Shown here: positions 37,501 to 45,121 of the stretch, one piece after another
How positions within the stretch are numbered: the first letter of the stretch is position 1
How the letters are laid out: each line of letters begins with the position of its first letter
Assembly: GCA_034521495.1 (NCBI GenBank)
Contig: JAXHMK010000007.1
Coordinates: 1-64,000, forward strand
Direction of reading: 5' to 3'
DNA length: 64,000 nucleotides
Origin: Balneolaceae bacterium
Lineage (GTDB): Bacteria > Bacteroidota > Rhodothermia > Balneolales > Balneolaceae
Notes under the pieces: generated by a model
Seen by the model: the letters and a program-made list of their open reading frames with translations, nothing else
Told to the model about the DNA's origin: nothing
Databases searched by the model: none
Translations under genes and position numbers: made by a program

Positions 37501-38101
37501 CGTATTAACATCGGTTATTATGTCTATTGCCGGGGTGTTGTATGGATTAGTAATCTTCCAGATGCCATTCGGTATAATTATGACAGGTATCGGTGTGATT
37601 TCACTTGCAGGTGTGGTAGTTAATAACGCCATTGTGATGATTGACTATATAGATATTCTGAGATCGCGGGATAATATGAATCTGTACGATGCACTGGTAC
37701 AGGGCGGGCTTGTGCGTTTTCGTCCCGTAATTTTAACAGCCATTACCACAACATTAGGACTTGTACCACTCGCAATAGGTTTTAACCTGGACTTTATTGT
37801 ACTTGCAAATGAACCGCTGCAGTTTTTAACTAATATTGGTGAATATGTTTATTGGGGTGGTGAACAGGCCGCATGGTGGAGTGGCATGGCAATTGCCGTA
37901 ATTTGTGGTTTAATGTTTGCCACATTTCTTACGTTGATTCTTGTTCCGGTCTTGTACTACATCATTGAAGAGATCCGAAGAGGAACAAACAGATACTTTT
38001 TCGATACCGTGAATCCTGCAATTATTATCGATCAAAGCGAGGTGATTAGCCAAAATGGTTCGCCCAAATCACAGGAAGAAGAGAAAGAATACCATCACTA
38101 A
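34598..38101 (+). CDS. RND-family efflux transporter permease
   Basis: A proton-driven multidrug or lipid efflux pump of the AcrB/MdtB superfamily. At 1167 residues it is about 120 longer than AcrB; the extra length lies partly in additional hydrophobic segments after helix 6 (about residues 525-580) and partly in a C-terminal extension. In TM4 the proton-relay pair is D-N (GMLVDNAIVVVENIF) where AcrB has D-D, a variant common in this clade as I recall. The second half has VVVNNAIVMIDYI. It is 9 bp after the adaptor gene. Confidence 0.94.
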   Translation: MSKDQFNSPIKKTTAPAEDRKEFGLSSFSINNRVSVLVMVVLIAILGVQSYMSIPKEAQPDITIPNIIVITLYPGVSPVDMESLITRKLEEELGTISDIKEMTSTTTEGYSSINLEFNTDVNIDEALQKVREKVDLAKPELPSAAEDPMIQEINVSEFPIMQVNVSGAYGLDDLKIVAEDLQDRIEMIPQVLEVNLAGGIEKEVQVNVDLQMLKYYGVSMGDIILAIQNENVTIPAGAIDVGSKKFLMRVPGEYDSPSPIEDIVIDAPNDAPIYIRDVADVRFTQKERESYAYLNGDPVITLSVTKRTGTNIIEAAQSVRNIIDEQLPGMPPTTNVKVTSDMSEEINMMVSSLENNIISGLILVIGVLLFFLGVRNASFVGISIPLSMFISFIVLQAAGITMNMIVLFSLILALGMLVDNAIVVVENIFRYLEEGYDNIEAAKKGTGEVAMPIISGTSTTLAAFLPIAFWPGIVGDFMSYLPITLIITLSSSLFVGLVINPVLCAVFMELETDEKRRKPSITRKGKWALNIAGIILLGFLLMGNPNFWGMMIVLGALLFLSFKFFMKPVGLWWQEKGLKRVLTYYESTLKWSLKHRFKVFGISVLVLISSFVVFGVFNQGVEFFPEDIPPKRAYVQIETPAGTNVEFTRDIAEELESRLSQLDNYADVETVVNTPGSPVSSGMEMGGGNTSNRGTIALSFVDYNERVGSTFDAIEQLREILPKGIAGAEITVERQQNGPPTGKPINLEIAGQDLEQLDSISREILSILENDPIYGKLDGLETDQPEARPQTRITVDREKAAIYGVNTNDVGNTIRQAINGVEASQYREGNDEYDITVRLAERYREDLSTLNNLTVMGEEGRQIPLSEIANWHVEEGYGGINRIDQNRVVSVQADVRSNYNSNAVLAEAQQLLAPHLQELPEGVTTRWTGQNQEQDEAQEFLTNAFFIALALMAFILISQFNSISKPFIVLTSVIMSIAGVLYGLVIFQMPFGIIMTGIGVISLAGVVVNNAIVMIDYIDILRSRDNMNLYDALVQGGLVRFRPVILTAITTTLGLVPLAIGFNLDFIVLANEPLQFLTNIGEYVYWGGEQAAWWSGMAIAVICGLMFATFLTLILVPVLYYIIEEIRRGTNRYFFDTVNPAIIIDQSEVISQNGSPKSQEEEKEYHH

Positions 38102-38111
38102 GAGATCTTTA

Positions 38112-38168
38112 GGACTGGCGTTTATCCTGTTTTGAAAGTGGTATCTGCCAGTCCATTTCATTATTTTT
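38112..38168 (+). terminator. Possible terminator after RND operon
   Basis: GGACTGGC (38112-38119) pairs with GCCAGTCC (38147-38154) across a 27-nt loop and is followed by a T-rich stretch (ATTATTTTTGA) about ten bases later. It starts 11 bp after the RND stop codon. The long loop lowers confidence. Confidence 0.5.
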
Positions 38169-38197
38169 GAATGAAATTTTAAACCAATTTTTTTGAT

Positions 38198-38605
38198 TTG
38201 ATCCAGCGTCCACAAACTTTCTATTTGATCTTTGCCTCACTTTTGAATTTTGCTGTTTTTTTTAATTCTGTCTACAGTAAGGCTATGGCCGATCCTGCCG
38301 TTTGGATTGGTTACGGTACGGCTATTTCTTTAACACTTGCTCTTGTAATAGCTTTAGGCTCAGTTTTTTTATACAAAAACCGCCCGTTGCAATTGAAAAT
38401 TGTTAAAATTGGTACTTACATACAGATTGTAGCATTAGGTTTTGGAACAGGGGTGCTATTCTCATTAGGAGGATTTGGTACGTTTTTATGGCAGGAATCC
38501 ATTGGTGTTGCTTTGATTACTTTATCACTGGCAATGTTTTGGCTTGCGGGGCGAGGTATCAAAAAAGATGAAGAGTTAGTCAAGTCAATGGATCGCATAC
38601 GATAA
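38198..38605 (+). CDS. DUF4293 family membrane protein
   Basis: A 135-residue membrane protein of the DUF4293 family, which starts M-I-Q-R in this phylum; that makes the TTG at 38198 (MIQRPQTFYL) the natural start. Four hydrophobic helices at about residues 8-26, 37-60, 68-90 and 98-116, then a charged tail. Function unknown. The EamA gene starts 4 bp after its stop, so the two are co-transcribed. As I recall, in Bacteroidota this family is often near rho, which is 20 kb away here. Confidence 0.82.
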   Translation: MIQRPQTFYLIFASLLNFAVFFNSVYSKAMADPAVWIGYGTAISLTLALVIALGSVFLYKNRPLQLKIVKIGTYIQIVALGFGTGVLFSLGGFGTFLWQESIGVALITLSLAMFWLAGRGIKKDEELVKSMDRIR

Positions 38606-38609
38606 TCTT

Positions 38610-39515
38610 TTGAACACCTTTCAGCACTCCAATCGGCCGACCTTAAAAGTACTTTTATTACTTTTTTTTGGTTTAATATCATTTGGATTTGCACCTATCC
38701 TGGTTCGTTTTGGAACAGATGTTGAACCATTGGTATTGGCGGCCCTTCGCACAGTATTTGCTGTAATTTTACTATTGCCTTTCTGGCTTTCAAAAGGGCT
38801 CCCGGTTAAGCAGCTCAAAAAAAGTGGAGTTCACCTGTTTTGGTTGATTGGTGCAGGATTTTGCCTTGGACTTCATTTCACATTTTGGATCGCTTCCCTG
38901 CACTATACCTCGGTAGCTTCGGCATCCGTACTGGTTACTATTCATCCGGTGATTTTAATTATGGCTGAGAGTATTTTGTTCAAGCGATCATTTCGTCCAA
39001 TAGTTTGGGTAGGCGTATTTGTAGCATTTGGCGGATCAGCGTTTCTTGGTATTGCCGATAAAACATTAGCAGAACAGTTTCCACATGCGTTATTCGGGAA
39101 TACACTGGCGTTTTCTGCCGCAATTATTTTTGTGATCTATTTTCTAATCGGCCGCAAAATCAGGCAGCATTCAGAATGGATTGATTACGTATTCCATGTG
39201 TATTTCTATGCGGCAATAACCTGTACTATTCTATCTTTTGTATGGATAGGTAGTTTACCAGTTGTTACAGGCTCTTCAATAATAGTTGGATTGGCTTTGG
39301 CTGTTGGTCCTACAATTTTAGGTCACGGATCGATGAATTATGCGGTGAAATATTTTTCTCCCACTCTTTTATCTACCCTTATTTTATCTGAAGCAATTTT
39401 CGCAGCTGTTGCCGCCTATTTTATTTTTGATGAAATGCCCTCATTACTATCTATTATTGCAATGATAACTATTATTTGTGGTGTGGCATTAACTTGGTCA
39501 AAAAGGCTCAAATGA
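38610..39515 (+). CDS. EamA-family (DMT) transporter
   Basis: A 301-residue drug/metabolite superfamily permease with two EamA repeats of five helices each: first starting LLLLFFGLISFGFAPILVRFG, second starting ALFGNTLAFSAAIIFVIYFLIGRKI. The repeat signatures ASLHYTSVASASVLVTIHPV and YFSPTLLSTLILSEAIFAAV are standard. Substrate unknown; amino acid or metabolite export is usual. It uses a TTG start 4 bp after the DUF4293 stop codon. The 277-bp gap after it is AT-rich with nothing I can support. Confidence 0.88.
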   Translation: MNTFQHSNRPTLKVLLLLFFGLISFGFAPILVRFGTDVEPLVLAALRTVFAVILLLPFWLSKGLPVKQLKKSGVHLFWLIGAGFCLGLHFTFWIASLHYTSVASASVLVTIHPVILIMAESILFKRSFRPIVWVGVFVAFGGSAFLGIADKTLAEQFPHALFGNTLAFSAAIIFVIYFLIGRKIRQHSEWIDYVFHVYFYAAITCTILSFVWIGSLPVVTGSSIIVGLALAVGPTILGHGSMNYAVKYFSPTLLSTLILSEAIFAAVAAYFIFDEMPSLLSIIAMITIICGVALTWSKRLK

Positions 39516-39792
39516 TAAAAATGACAACAATATACAAGGTTCTGTTTGTGTAGAATTTTTGTTCATTCACAACAAAACTGCTACATTATTCGTAGAAATA
39601 GAGGTTAAAAACGTAAACATAAACTCATATAAAGTATTTAAGTTCAAGAGAATCAACTGTTTCTGACCGATAAAATGATTTGTAAAGAAACTTCGTTGTA
39701 AAGATTGATTAAATATGGCAGAAGGTAACGTTACAATTTTTTCGGATTTAGTGAATAACGACCTTCATTAAACAGGAACCAACCTGTATTTC

Positions 39793-41331
39793 ATGATGCA
39801 TAAATCCCCGTTTGTCAGAAAAGAGATGCGAAGACTCTCTATAATTTCGTTACTTCTTTTTTCTGTGACTCTTTCTTGCACGAACGATTCCGAAAAATCC
39901 ACCATTTCTTCGGAATCTGCCCCAATAACTATCTATGAACCGGTAGATCGTGACTTCGATGACATCAAAGAGGATGGTGTACTTCGAATGATTACATTCT
40001 ACAGCTCAAATACATATTTCTTAAATCAGGGAATAGAGGTAGGATTTGAATACGAACTGTTAAAAGAATTTGCAAGAGAAAATGACCTTGCGGTAGAGGT
40101 GATTATTGTAGGAGCCGAGGAAAATCCATTCGATCTGTTGAACAAAGGCGTAGGAGATGTAATTGCGGCAAACTATACCATTACGCCGGAAAGGAAACGG
40201 GTAGCAAAATTTACACGGCCATATAATATTGTAGATCAGATGATTGTCTACTCTGCAGAACAACCGAACAGGCCGCAGACACTGGAAGAACTTTCCGAAT
40301 CTGATATTCCAATCTCGGTTCGCAGAAACAGTTCATATTATTCTCGTTTAACAGAGCTGAAGGAGGAGGGGTATACATTTAATATTAATCCCATATCCGA
40401 TGGAATGGATACAGAGGCTGCTCTTTTTCAAGTGGCTGAAGGTAATTTAAAAGCTACTGTAGCTGATGATAATATGTATGATGCATCAAACCGCTACATG
40501 GAAGGTTTATATCCCGGGCCGACTATTGCCGAATCAGATACCATTGCGTGGGCTATTCGGAGTAATGCAGATGAGTTGGAATCGAAAATGAACCGTTATT
40601 TGTATAAACACTTTCGGTTTTCAGAAGAAAAGGATAAACCTCGGCGATCCACATTCCTGAATGTGTTACGGAAGAAATATTTTGAACAAAGCAGACAGAT
40701 GGCCCAGTATTACAATCCTGAATGGCAGTACCAGTCGATGGGTGTAATTTCACCTTATGATGAGTTGATCCGGTCAGTTGCAGACTCTATGGATCTGGAC
40801 TGGCTGATGCTCACTGCCATGATAGCACAGGAATCGAGTTTTAATCCAAACAGCAAGAGCTGGGCAGGTGCAGTTGGGTTGATGCAAATTATGCCACAAT
40901 TTGTTGATTCTACTGCATACGAAAACTACCAGGATCTATACGATCCGTTGACTAATATCCAGTTGGGCGCAGATGTAATCAAAGATAACTTAGACCACTA
41001 TTCGTATATCGACAGTACAGAACAGCGTTGGGCATTTGCGCTCGCAACCTATAATGTAGGTCCCGGTCATATGGCAGATGCCCGGCGGTTAACCATCGAT
41101 CAGAATAAAAATCCAAATGACTGGGATTCTGTATCCAATTCGCTGATTAAGCTGATGCAGCGACGCCATTATCAGAAAGCGAGATATGGTTTTGCAAGAG
41201 GAATTGAGCCTGTACAGTATGTGGAAGAAATTATGAACCGATATCGTACATACCAGGCAATTCTTGCATTAACTGAACAACAGCAAGCTGCTGGTTTTAC
41301 AAATGTTTTAGGCCCCACATTTAACCGTTAA
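39793..41331 (+). CDS. mltF: Membrane-bound lytic murein transglycosylase F-like
   Basis: MltF cleaves peptidoglycan strands non-hydrolytically. The product is a 512-residue lipoprotein (lipobox VTLSC, Cys29) with a solute-binding-like regulatory domain (about 55-290) and a C-terminal GH23 SLT domain. The catalytic Glu347 lies in IAQESSFNPNSKSWAGAVGLMQIMP, and ALATYNVGPGH is the second SLT motif. Domain order matches E. coli MltF. Its stop codon overlaps that of the convergent phosphatase gene within the palindrome TTAA. Confidence 0.94.
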   Translation: MMHKSPFVRKEMRRLSIISLLLFSVTLSCTNDSEKSTISSESAPITIYEPVDRDFDDIKEDGVLRMITFYSSNTYFLNQGIEVGFEYELLKEFARENDLAVEVIIVGAEENPFDLLNKGVGDVIAANYTITPERKRVAKFTRPYNIVDQMIVYSAEQPNRPQTLEELSESDIPISVRRNSSYYSRLTELKEEGYTFNINPISDGMDTEAALFQVAEGNLKATVADDNMYDASNRYMEGLYPGPTIAESDTIAWAIRSNADELESKMNRYLYKHFRFSEEKDKPRRSTFLNVLRKKYFEQSRQMAQYYNPEWQYQSMGVISPYDELIRSVADSMDLDWLMLTAMIAQESSFNPNSKSWAGAVGLMQIMPQFVDSTAYENYQDLYDPLTNIQLGADVIKDNLDHYSYIDSTEQRWAFALATYNVGPGHMADARRLTIDQNKNPNDWDSVSNSLIKLMQRRHYQKARYGFARGIEPVQYVEEIMNRYRTYQAILALTEQQQAAGFTNVLGPTFNR

Positions 41332-43064
41332 ACTTCCTTGGCTTTAATGATTAGGAGTGTAAGGTCATCAAAAAGTTTTTCGTTTGAGAAAGCCAGTACA
41401 TCGGTTACAATTGCATCTAAAATCTCATTTGGCGATTTATTCCTGTTTTTTAGAATGCACTCTTTCAATCGTTTGATGCCAAACTCCTCTTCGTTACTGT
41501 CCATAGCTTCATTCACTCCATCCGTATAAGAGATCAAAAGATCATTGGGATTGAGCTGTACATCCGCCTGTTTGTAAGGTGCCATGGCTTCCATTGCTCC
41601 AAGTAATAAACCACCATCAGAAAGCTCTTCAAAAGAATCAGAGTTCTTCCGAAGCAAAAGTGGAGGATTGTGTCCGGCATTAACATAGCGTAGAATTTTA
41701 TGAGTACTCAGGAATTTAGCCCAGAAAAAAGTAATAAATTTATCAGCTGGGGTATTTTTGAAGATAAGATTGTTGATGCGTTCAGTGGCCTCAGAAAGTG
41801 TAATATCAACCGGAAGTAAAACATGCAACATCGATTGCAGGTTCGCCATTAACAAAGCAGCCGGAACCCCCTTACCAGTTACATCGCCAATTGCCAATAT
41901 AGTATTTCCATCCGGAGTTTTGGCAATATCAAAATAATCTCCGCCCACCTCCCTGGAAGAGATTGTACGTGCAGCCAGGTCTACTCCTTCAATTTCAGGT
42001 ATGGGATCTGGCAAGAGTCCCTGCTGAATAGATTTTGCAATGGATAACTCCTCTTCCATTCTCTCTTTATCAATCCGTTCTTCAAGGAAATAGGTTTTTT
42101 GAATTGAGATAACTGCAAGGTTTGCCAGCGACTTCAGGAAATTAAAGTCAGTTTCTGTATATGGTACTTTATTGGCTCGCTCACCAACTCCAATAATTGC
42201 CACTTTTTCATTCTGAACTGAGATACTGATTAAAGCGGCAATATTATTTTCATAAATCCATGGGTATTCATTCGCAAAACTCTCATCAATTTCTACCACA
42301 TTATCTTCTGTGGTTTTAAAAATATGTTCAATTCGTGAAGGGTCCGGTTGTTTTTTGAGTCCGCTTGAAGTTAGCAAACTTATTTCGTCCTGGTTTTTAT
42401 AGATGAGAAAAAACGTTCGAATAAAAAGCTGCCCTAAGAGCGCGAATTTAAAAATCCGTGAAATTTTTTCCCGATCCACTAACAAATTAAACTCTTTCGA
42501 AAGATCGAACAGTGTGTTCAATTCATGAATGCGCCTGTCCAGATTTCGATACGTATTTGTAAGCTCGGTAAAAAGTTGAGAATTGACGAGTGCAGCGGTT
42601 GAGATGATACAAAGTCCTTCGATAAACTCAAGTTCATGTTCTTGAAATGCTTCTTTGTTTGCTTTGCCTCCAAGAAACAAAACTCCGTGATGATTGTTGT
42701 TCGTACGGAGAGTAAAAAACAGGCTATGTTCTAATTCACCCAGCAGTTCTTTAATGGATGAGGCTACTTTATCTGCTTTAAAATAGGCTTGTTCTTTGCA
42801 TTCCTCGGTATTCACAACTTCGTATTGCTTCTCCTCCTCGAGTTTGGGCAACCCTTTTGATTTTTTCAGAGTGTATGATTTTGATTGGGAGTCGTAAATA
42901 AAAATTGCTGCTCGCGAGACAAGCAAACGCCCCATAAGAATGAGAAGAAGGTTGTTGATAATGAATTCGCTGTTACGCGATTCAACAAGTATCCGGCTGG
43001 TTTCAAGAACGGTTTTCAGTTCAAACTTCGATTGAAGCTCTTTGTTTTTTTTGGATTGATCCAC
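41328..43064 (-). CDS. PP2C-family SpoIIE/RsbU-like phosphatase with GAF-type sensor
   Basis: A 578-residue protein phosphatase. The N-terminal two-thirds contain GAF-like sensory regions (about 20-165 and 185-320); the C-terminal PP2C domain (about 345-575) begins IAKSIQQGLLPDPIPEIEGVDLAARTISSREVGGDYFDI and holds the metal aspartates in GGDYFD, GDVTGKG, YTDGVNEA and FDDLTLL. It likely dephosphorylates the STAS protein encoded two genes upstream, as RsbU does for RsbV. It lies 9 bp after the kinase gene in the same operon. Confidence 0.92.
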   Translation of the reverse strand: MDQSKKNKELQSKFELKTVLETSRILVESRNSEFIINNLLLILMGRLLVSRAAIFIYDSQSKSYTLKKSKGLPKLEEEKQYEVVNTEECKEQAYFKADKVASSIKELLGELEHSLFFTLRTNNNHHGVLFLGGKANKEAFQEHELEFIEGLCIISTAALVNSQLFTELTNTYRNLDRRIHELNTLFDLSKEFNLLVDREKISRIFKFALLGQLFIRTFFLIYKNQDEISLLTSSGLKKQPDPSRIEHIFKTTEDNVVEIDESFANEYPWIYENNIAALISISVQNEKVAIIGVGERANKVPYTETDFNFLKSLANLAVISIQKTYFLEERIDKERMEEELSIAKSIQQGLLPDPIPEIEGVDLAARTISSREVGGDYFDIAKTPDGNTILAIGDVTGKGVPAALLMANLQSMLHVLLPVDITLSEATERINNLIFKNTPADKFITFFWAKFLSTHKILRYVNAGHNPPLLLRKNSDSFEELSDGGLLLGAMEAMAPYKQADVQLNPNDLLISYTDGVNEAMDSNEEEFGIKRLKECILKNRNKSPNEILDAIVTDVLAFSNEKLFDDLTLLIIKAKEV

Positions 43065-43073
43065 TGTGCCCTT

Positions 43074-43496
43074 TTAATTTCTGTTCTTACACATTCGAAG
43101 TACATTCTCATGATTTTTGGCATGGTAGGAAACTTCATCCATCAATTTTTGAATTAAATAGACCCCCATTCCGCCTCTTTTTTTTCTCTCAATCTGTTTC
43201 TTCAGATTTGGTTTCTTGTATTTTCCGATATCAAACCCCAAGCCGTGGTCGGTAAGAGTTACAACCATTTTTTCATCATCAAATTCAAGATTAATGATCA
43301 CATTCTGGTCTGAATCGTATTTATAGGCATGTTTAATGATGTTGGTGTAAGCTTCATCAACGGCCAACTGGATATCCGCAACTTTTTGTGAAGAAAAGCC
43401 CTGTTCTTCTGCATGTCTGGACACAAAATTCCTAATGGCAGACAGATTCTGCGTAGAGGCATTCACTTTTTTTTGATATGTGGTTGCGTTATTCAA
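43074..43496 (-). CDS. RsbW-like anti-sigma factor kinase (HATPase_c_2)
   Basis: A 140-residue GHKL ATPase of the RsbW/SpoIIAB type. The N-box is VDEAYTNIIKHAYKYD, G1 is LTDHGLGFDI and G2 is RGGMGVYLIQKLMDEV. In partner switching such kinases bind a sigma factor or other target and phosphorylate a STAS antagonist. The gene is between the STAS and phosphatase genes with gaps of 8 and 9 bp. No sigma factor gene is nearby, so the target is unknown. Confidence 0.92.
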   Translation of the reverse strand: MNNATTYQKKVNASTQNLSAIRNFVSRHAEEQGFSSQKVADIQLAVDEAYTNIIKHAYKYDSDQNVIINLEFDDEKMVVTLTDHGLGFDIGKYKKPNLKKQIERKKRGGMGVYLIQKLMDEVSYHAKNHENVLRMCKNRN

Positions 43497-43504
43497 TTCA
43501 GCTG

Positions 43505-43861
43505 TTATCCTTCTTCATTTAAAAATTTTTTTACGGCCTCTTTTTCATGATCAAGGATATCGTAGAGGGTTGGAAAGCCGAGCAGATCGAACACATTGTA
43601 AACCTTGTCATTCATGTCTGTAAGCTTTATATCGCCGCCAATGTCTCGTACATCTTCAATATATGCCATAAATACACCCAGGCCGGCACTGGCTATGTAA
43701 TCCAGCTCACTAAAGTTTACGATGATATTACATTTTTGGTTATTTATAAGGCGTTTAAGAGAATCCTCAAGCTGGGATGCGGTGTGAGCGTCTAACTCTC
43801 CATAAAGATCTAATACCTCAAGGCCGCTGTTCGTGCGGTGGTCAATTTTAAAGTTTTTCAT
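43505..43861 (-). CDS. STAS-domain anti-sigma factor antagonist (RsbV-like)
   Basis: A 118-residue STAS protein. The phosphoacceptor is predicted as Ser58 in LDYIASAGLGVF, the exact position used in SpoIIAA/RsbV. It is the first gene of STAS-kinase-phosphatase on the minus strand, a complete partner-switch: unphosphorylated STAS binds the kinase and frees its target, and the phosphatase resets it. Confidence 0.92.
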   Translation of the reverse strand: MKNFKIDHRTNSGLEVLDLYGELDAHTASQLEDSLKRLINNQKCNIIVNFSELDYIASAGLGVFMAYIEDVRDIGGDIKLTDMNDKVYNVFDLLGFPTLYDILDHEKEAVKKFLNEEG

Positions 43862-43964
43862 TTACTCAATGGGCTTAATTGAAATGATGGAATATATCTA
43901 AAATAGGATTAAGAGAGATAGACCGAAAGTAAGAATACGAATTGAAGATAGGTAGGTTACAGCA

Positions 43965-44002
43965 AAAAAATAGGGTATCGTACGTATCCGGTACGATACC
44001 CT
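43965..44002 (-). terminator. 12-bp perfect stem-loop with T-run (minus strand)
   Basis: AGGGTATCGTAC (43972-43983) pairs perfectly with its complement at 43991-44002, loop 7 nt. On the minus strand it is followed by ATTTTTTT. It is 264 bp beyond the DUF1080 stop and 104 bp before the STAS start, insulating the STAS operon. The rest of 43862-44265 holds no gene. Confidence 0.75.
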
Positions 44003-44205
44003 GACTATTCATCAAGAGAGACGCTACTTGAGCGCACCCTATATTACCAAAAAAGATGCCTAAACCCCAAACTTTAATTGAAACAATAGGATGATTCAGA
44101 GAAAACCGGTTTTTTTATCTACTACTTTTTACCTACTTAAAATTTAAAGAAAATTCTTTTTGACTGATCTTTTTCAAATGGGGGTAACAAAAATAATTGA
44201 AATTA

Positions 44206-44237
44206 AAAAAGCCATCGCTTTTTTTGCGATGGCTTTT
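44206..44237. terminator. Bidirectional terminator downstream of DUF1080 gene
   Basis: GCCATCGC (44211-44218) and GCGATGGC (44226-44233) form an 8-bp stem with a seven-T loop, with A-run before and T-run after, so it works on either strand. It lies 30-60 bp after the DUF1080 stop codon. Confidence 0.85.
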
Positions 44238-44265
44238 AAAAAGTCGAATTATTGGAATTGAATTA

Positions 44266-45087
44266 TTAATCCATTCTTCGAAGTTTGATATTTCTGAACC
44301 AAACATCATCACCATGATCCTGTAGTCCGATGTAACCTTCCTCAGCTACATCAACCCAGTTTTCATTCAGTTCAGGGAATTTACTGTCAGCAACATCTTC
44401 TTCCCACTTAGGGGTCCAGAGGTGATATTCTACGACAGTTTCACCATTTTGTCTGTGAACAACGGTACCGTCGTAAACAATAATTTCACTTGTATTCCAC
44501 TCACCCGCAGGATTTGCGTTTTGCGGGTCTGCGGGATAGATATCGTAGAGGGAAGCAGACTGCCTGTTTCCGTTTTCACCAAGCATGGCATCCGGATGGC
44601 GTTCATTATCCAGTACCTGAAATTCGGGCGCAGTCATCCAGATGTAGTCAAATTCATCTGTTTCTTGGCCGAGGTAGAAAACACCGGAGTTACCACCCTC
44701 AGAAACTTTCCATTCAAACTTCAGATGAAAGTTGCTGAAAACTTCATCGTAGAGAATATCTCCGCCATCTTCAGCACCGGCTTCACCCCGGCCTGATCCT
44801 TTAATGTGCAGAGCACCGTCAACAACTTCCCAGGCTCCGGGGAAATCTTCTCTTTGGTATCCACGCCAGCCTTCGGATGTTTCTCCGTCAAACAACAAGG
44901 TAAAGCCTTGTCCCTCTTCTTCTGCAGTGAGTGTATTAATAGGTGCTTCTTCGGCTTCCATTGAACCATCTGTGGCTTCAGACTGCTGATTCTCCGTGTC
45001 GGAAGAACAAGCGGTAAAGAGTCCGGCAACCAGGATAAGTAATGTCAGTTTGAAGAAACCGTACCTTTTAAGTGATTTAATCTTCAT
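44266..45087 (-). CDS. DUF1080 (3-keto-disaccharide hydrolase family) lipoprotein
   Basis: A jelly-roll (concanavalin-like) exported lipoprotein of PF06439, a family now linked to hydrolysis of 3-keto-glycosides. Starting at the ATG at 45087 it has a signal peptide with lipobox LFTAC (Cys27), an acidic linker, and the family segments GFTLLFDGETSEGWRGYQ, NFHLKFEWKVSEGGNSGVFYLG, PEFQVLDNERHPDA and GYIGLQDHGDDVWFRNIKLRR. It follows the MocA-like oxidoreductase by 34 bp on the same strand, fitting a two-enzyme keto-sugar pathway in the periplasm. Confidence 0.9.
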   Translation of the reverse strand: MKIKSLKRYGFFKLTLLILVAGLFTACSSDTENQQSEATDGSMEAEEAPINTLTAEEEGQGFTLLFDGETSEGWRGYQREDFPGAWEVVDGALHIKGSGRGEAGAEDGGDILYDEVFSNFHLKFEWKVSEGGNSGVFYLGQETDEFDYIWMTAPEFQVLDNERHPDAMLGENGNRQSASLYDIYPADPQNANPAGEWNTSEIIVYDGTVVHRQNGETVVEYHLWTPKWEEDVADSKFPELNENWVDVAEEGYIGLQDHGDDVWFRNIKLRRMD

Positions 45088-45121
45088 AGTATAAGATTTT
45101 TGGTTTGTTATGATTTGAAAT

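Noticed and set aside
44422..44796. Plus-strand frame of 124 codons opposite the DUF1080 gene
   Set aside because: It lies fully antisense to a well-supported gene and has no family features.
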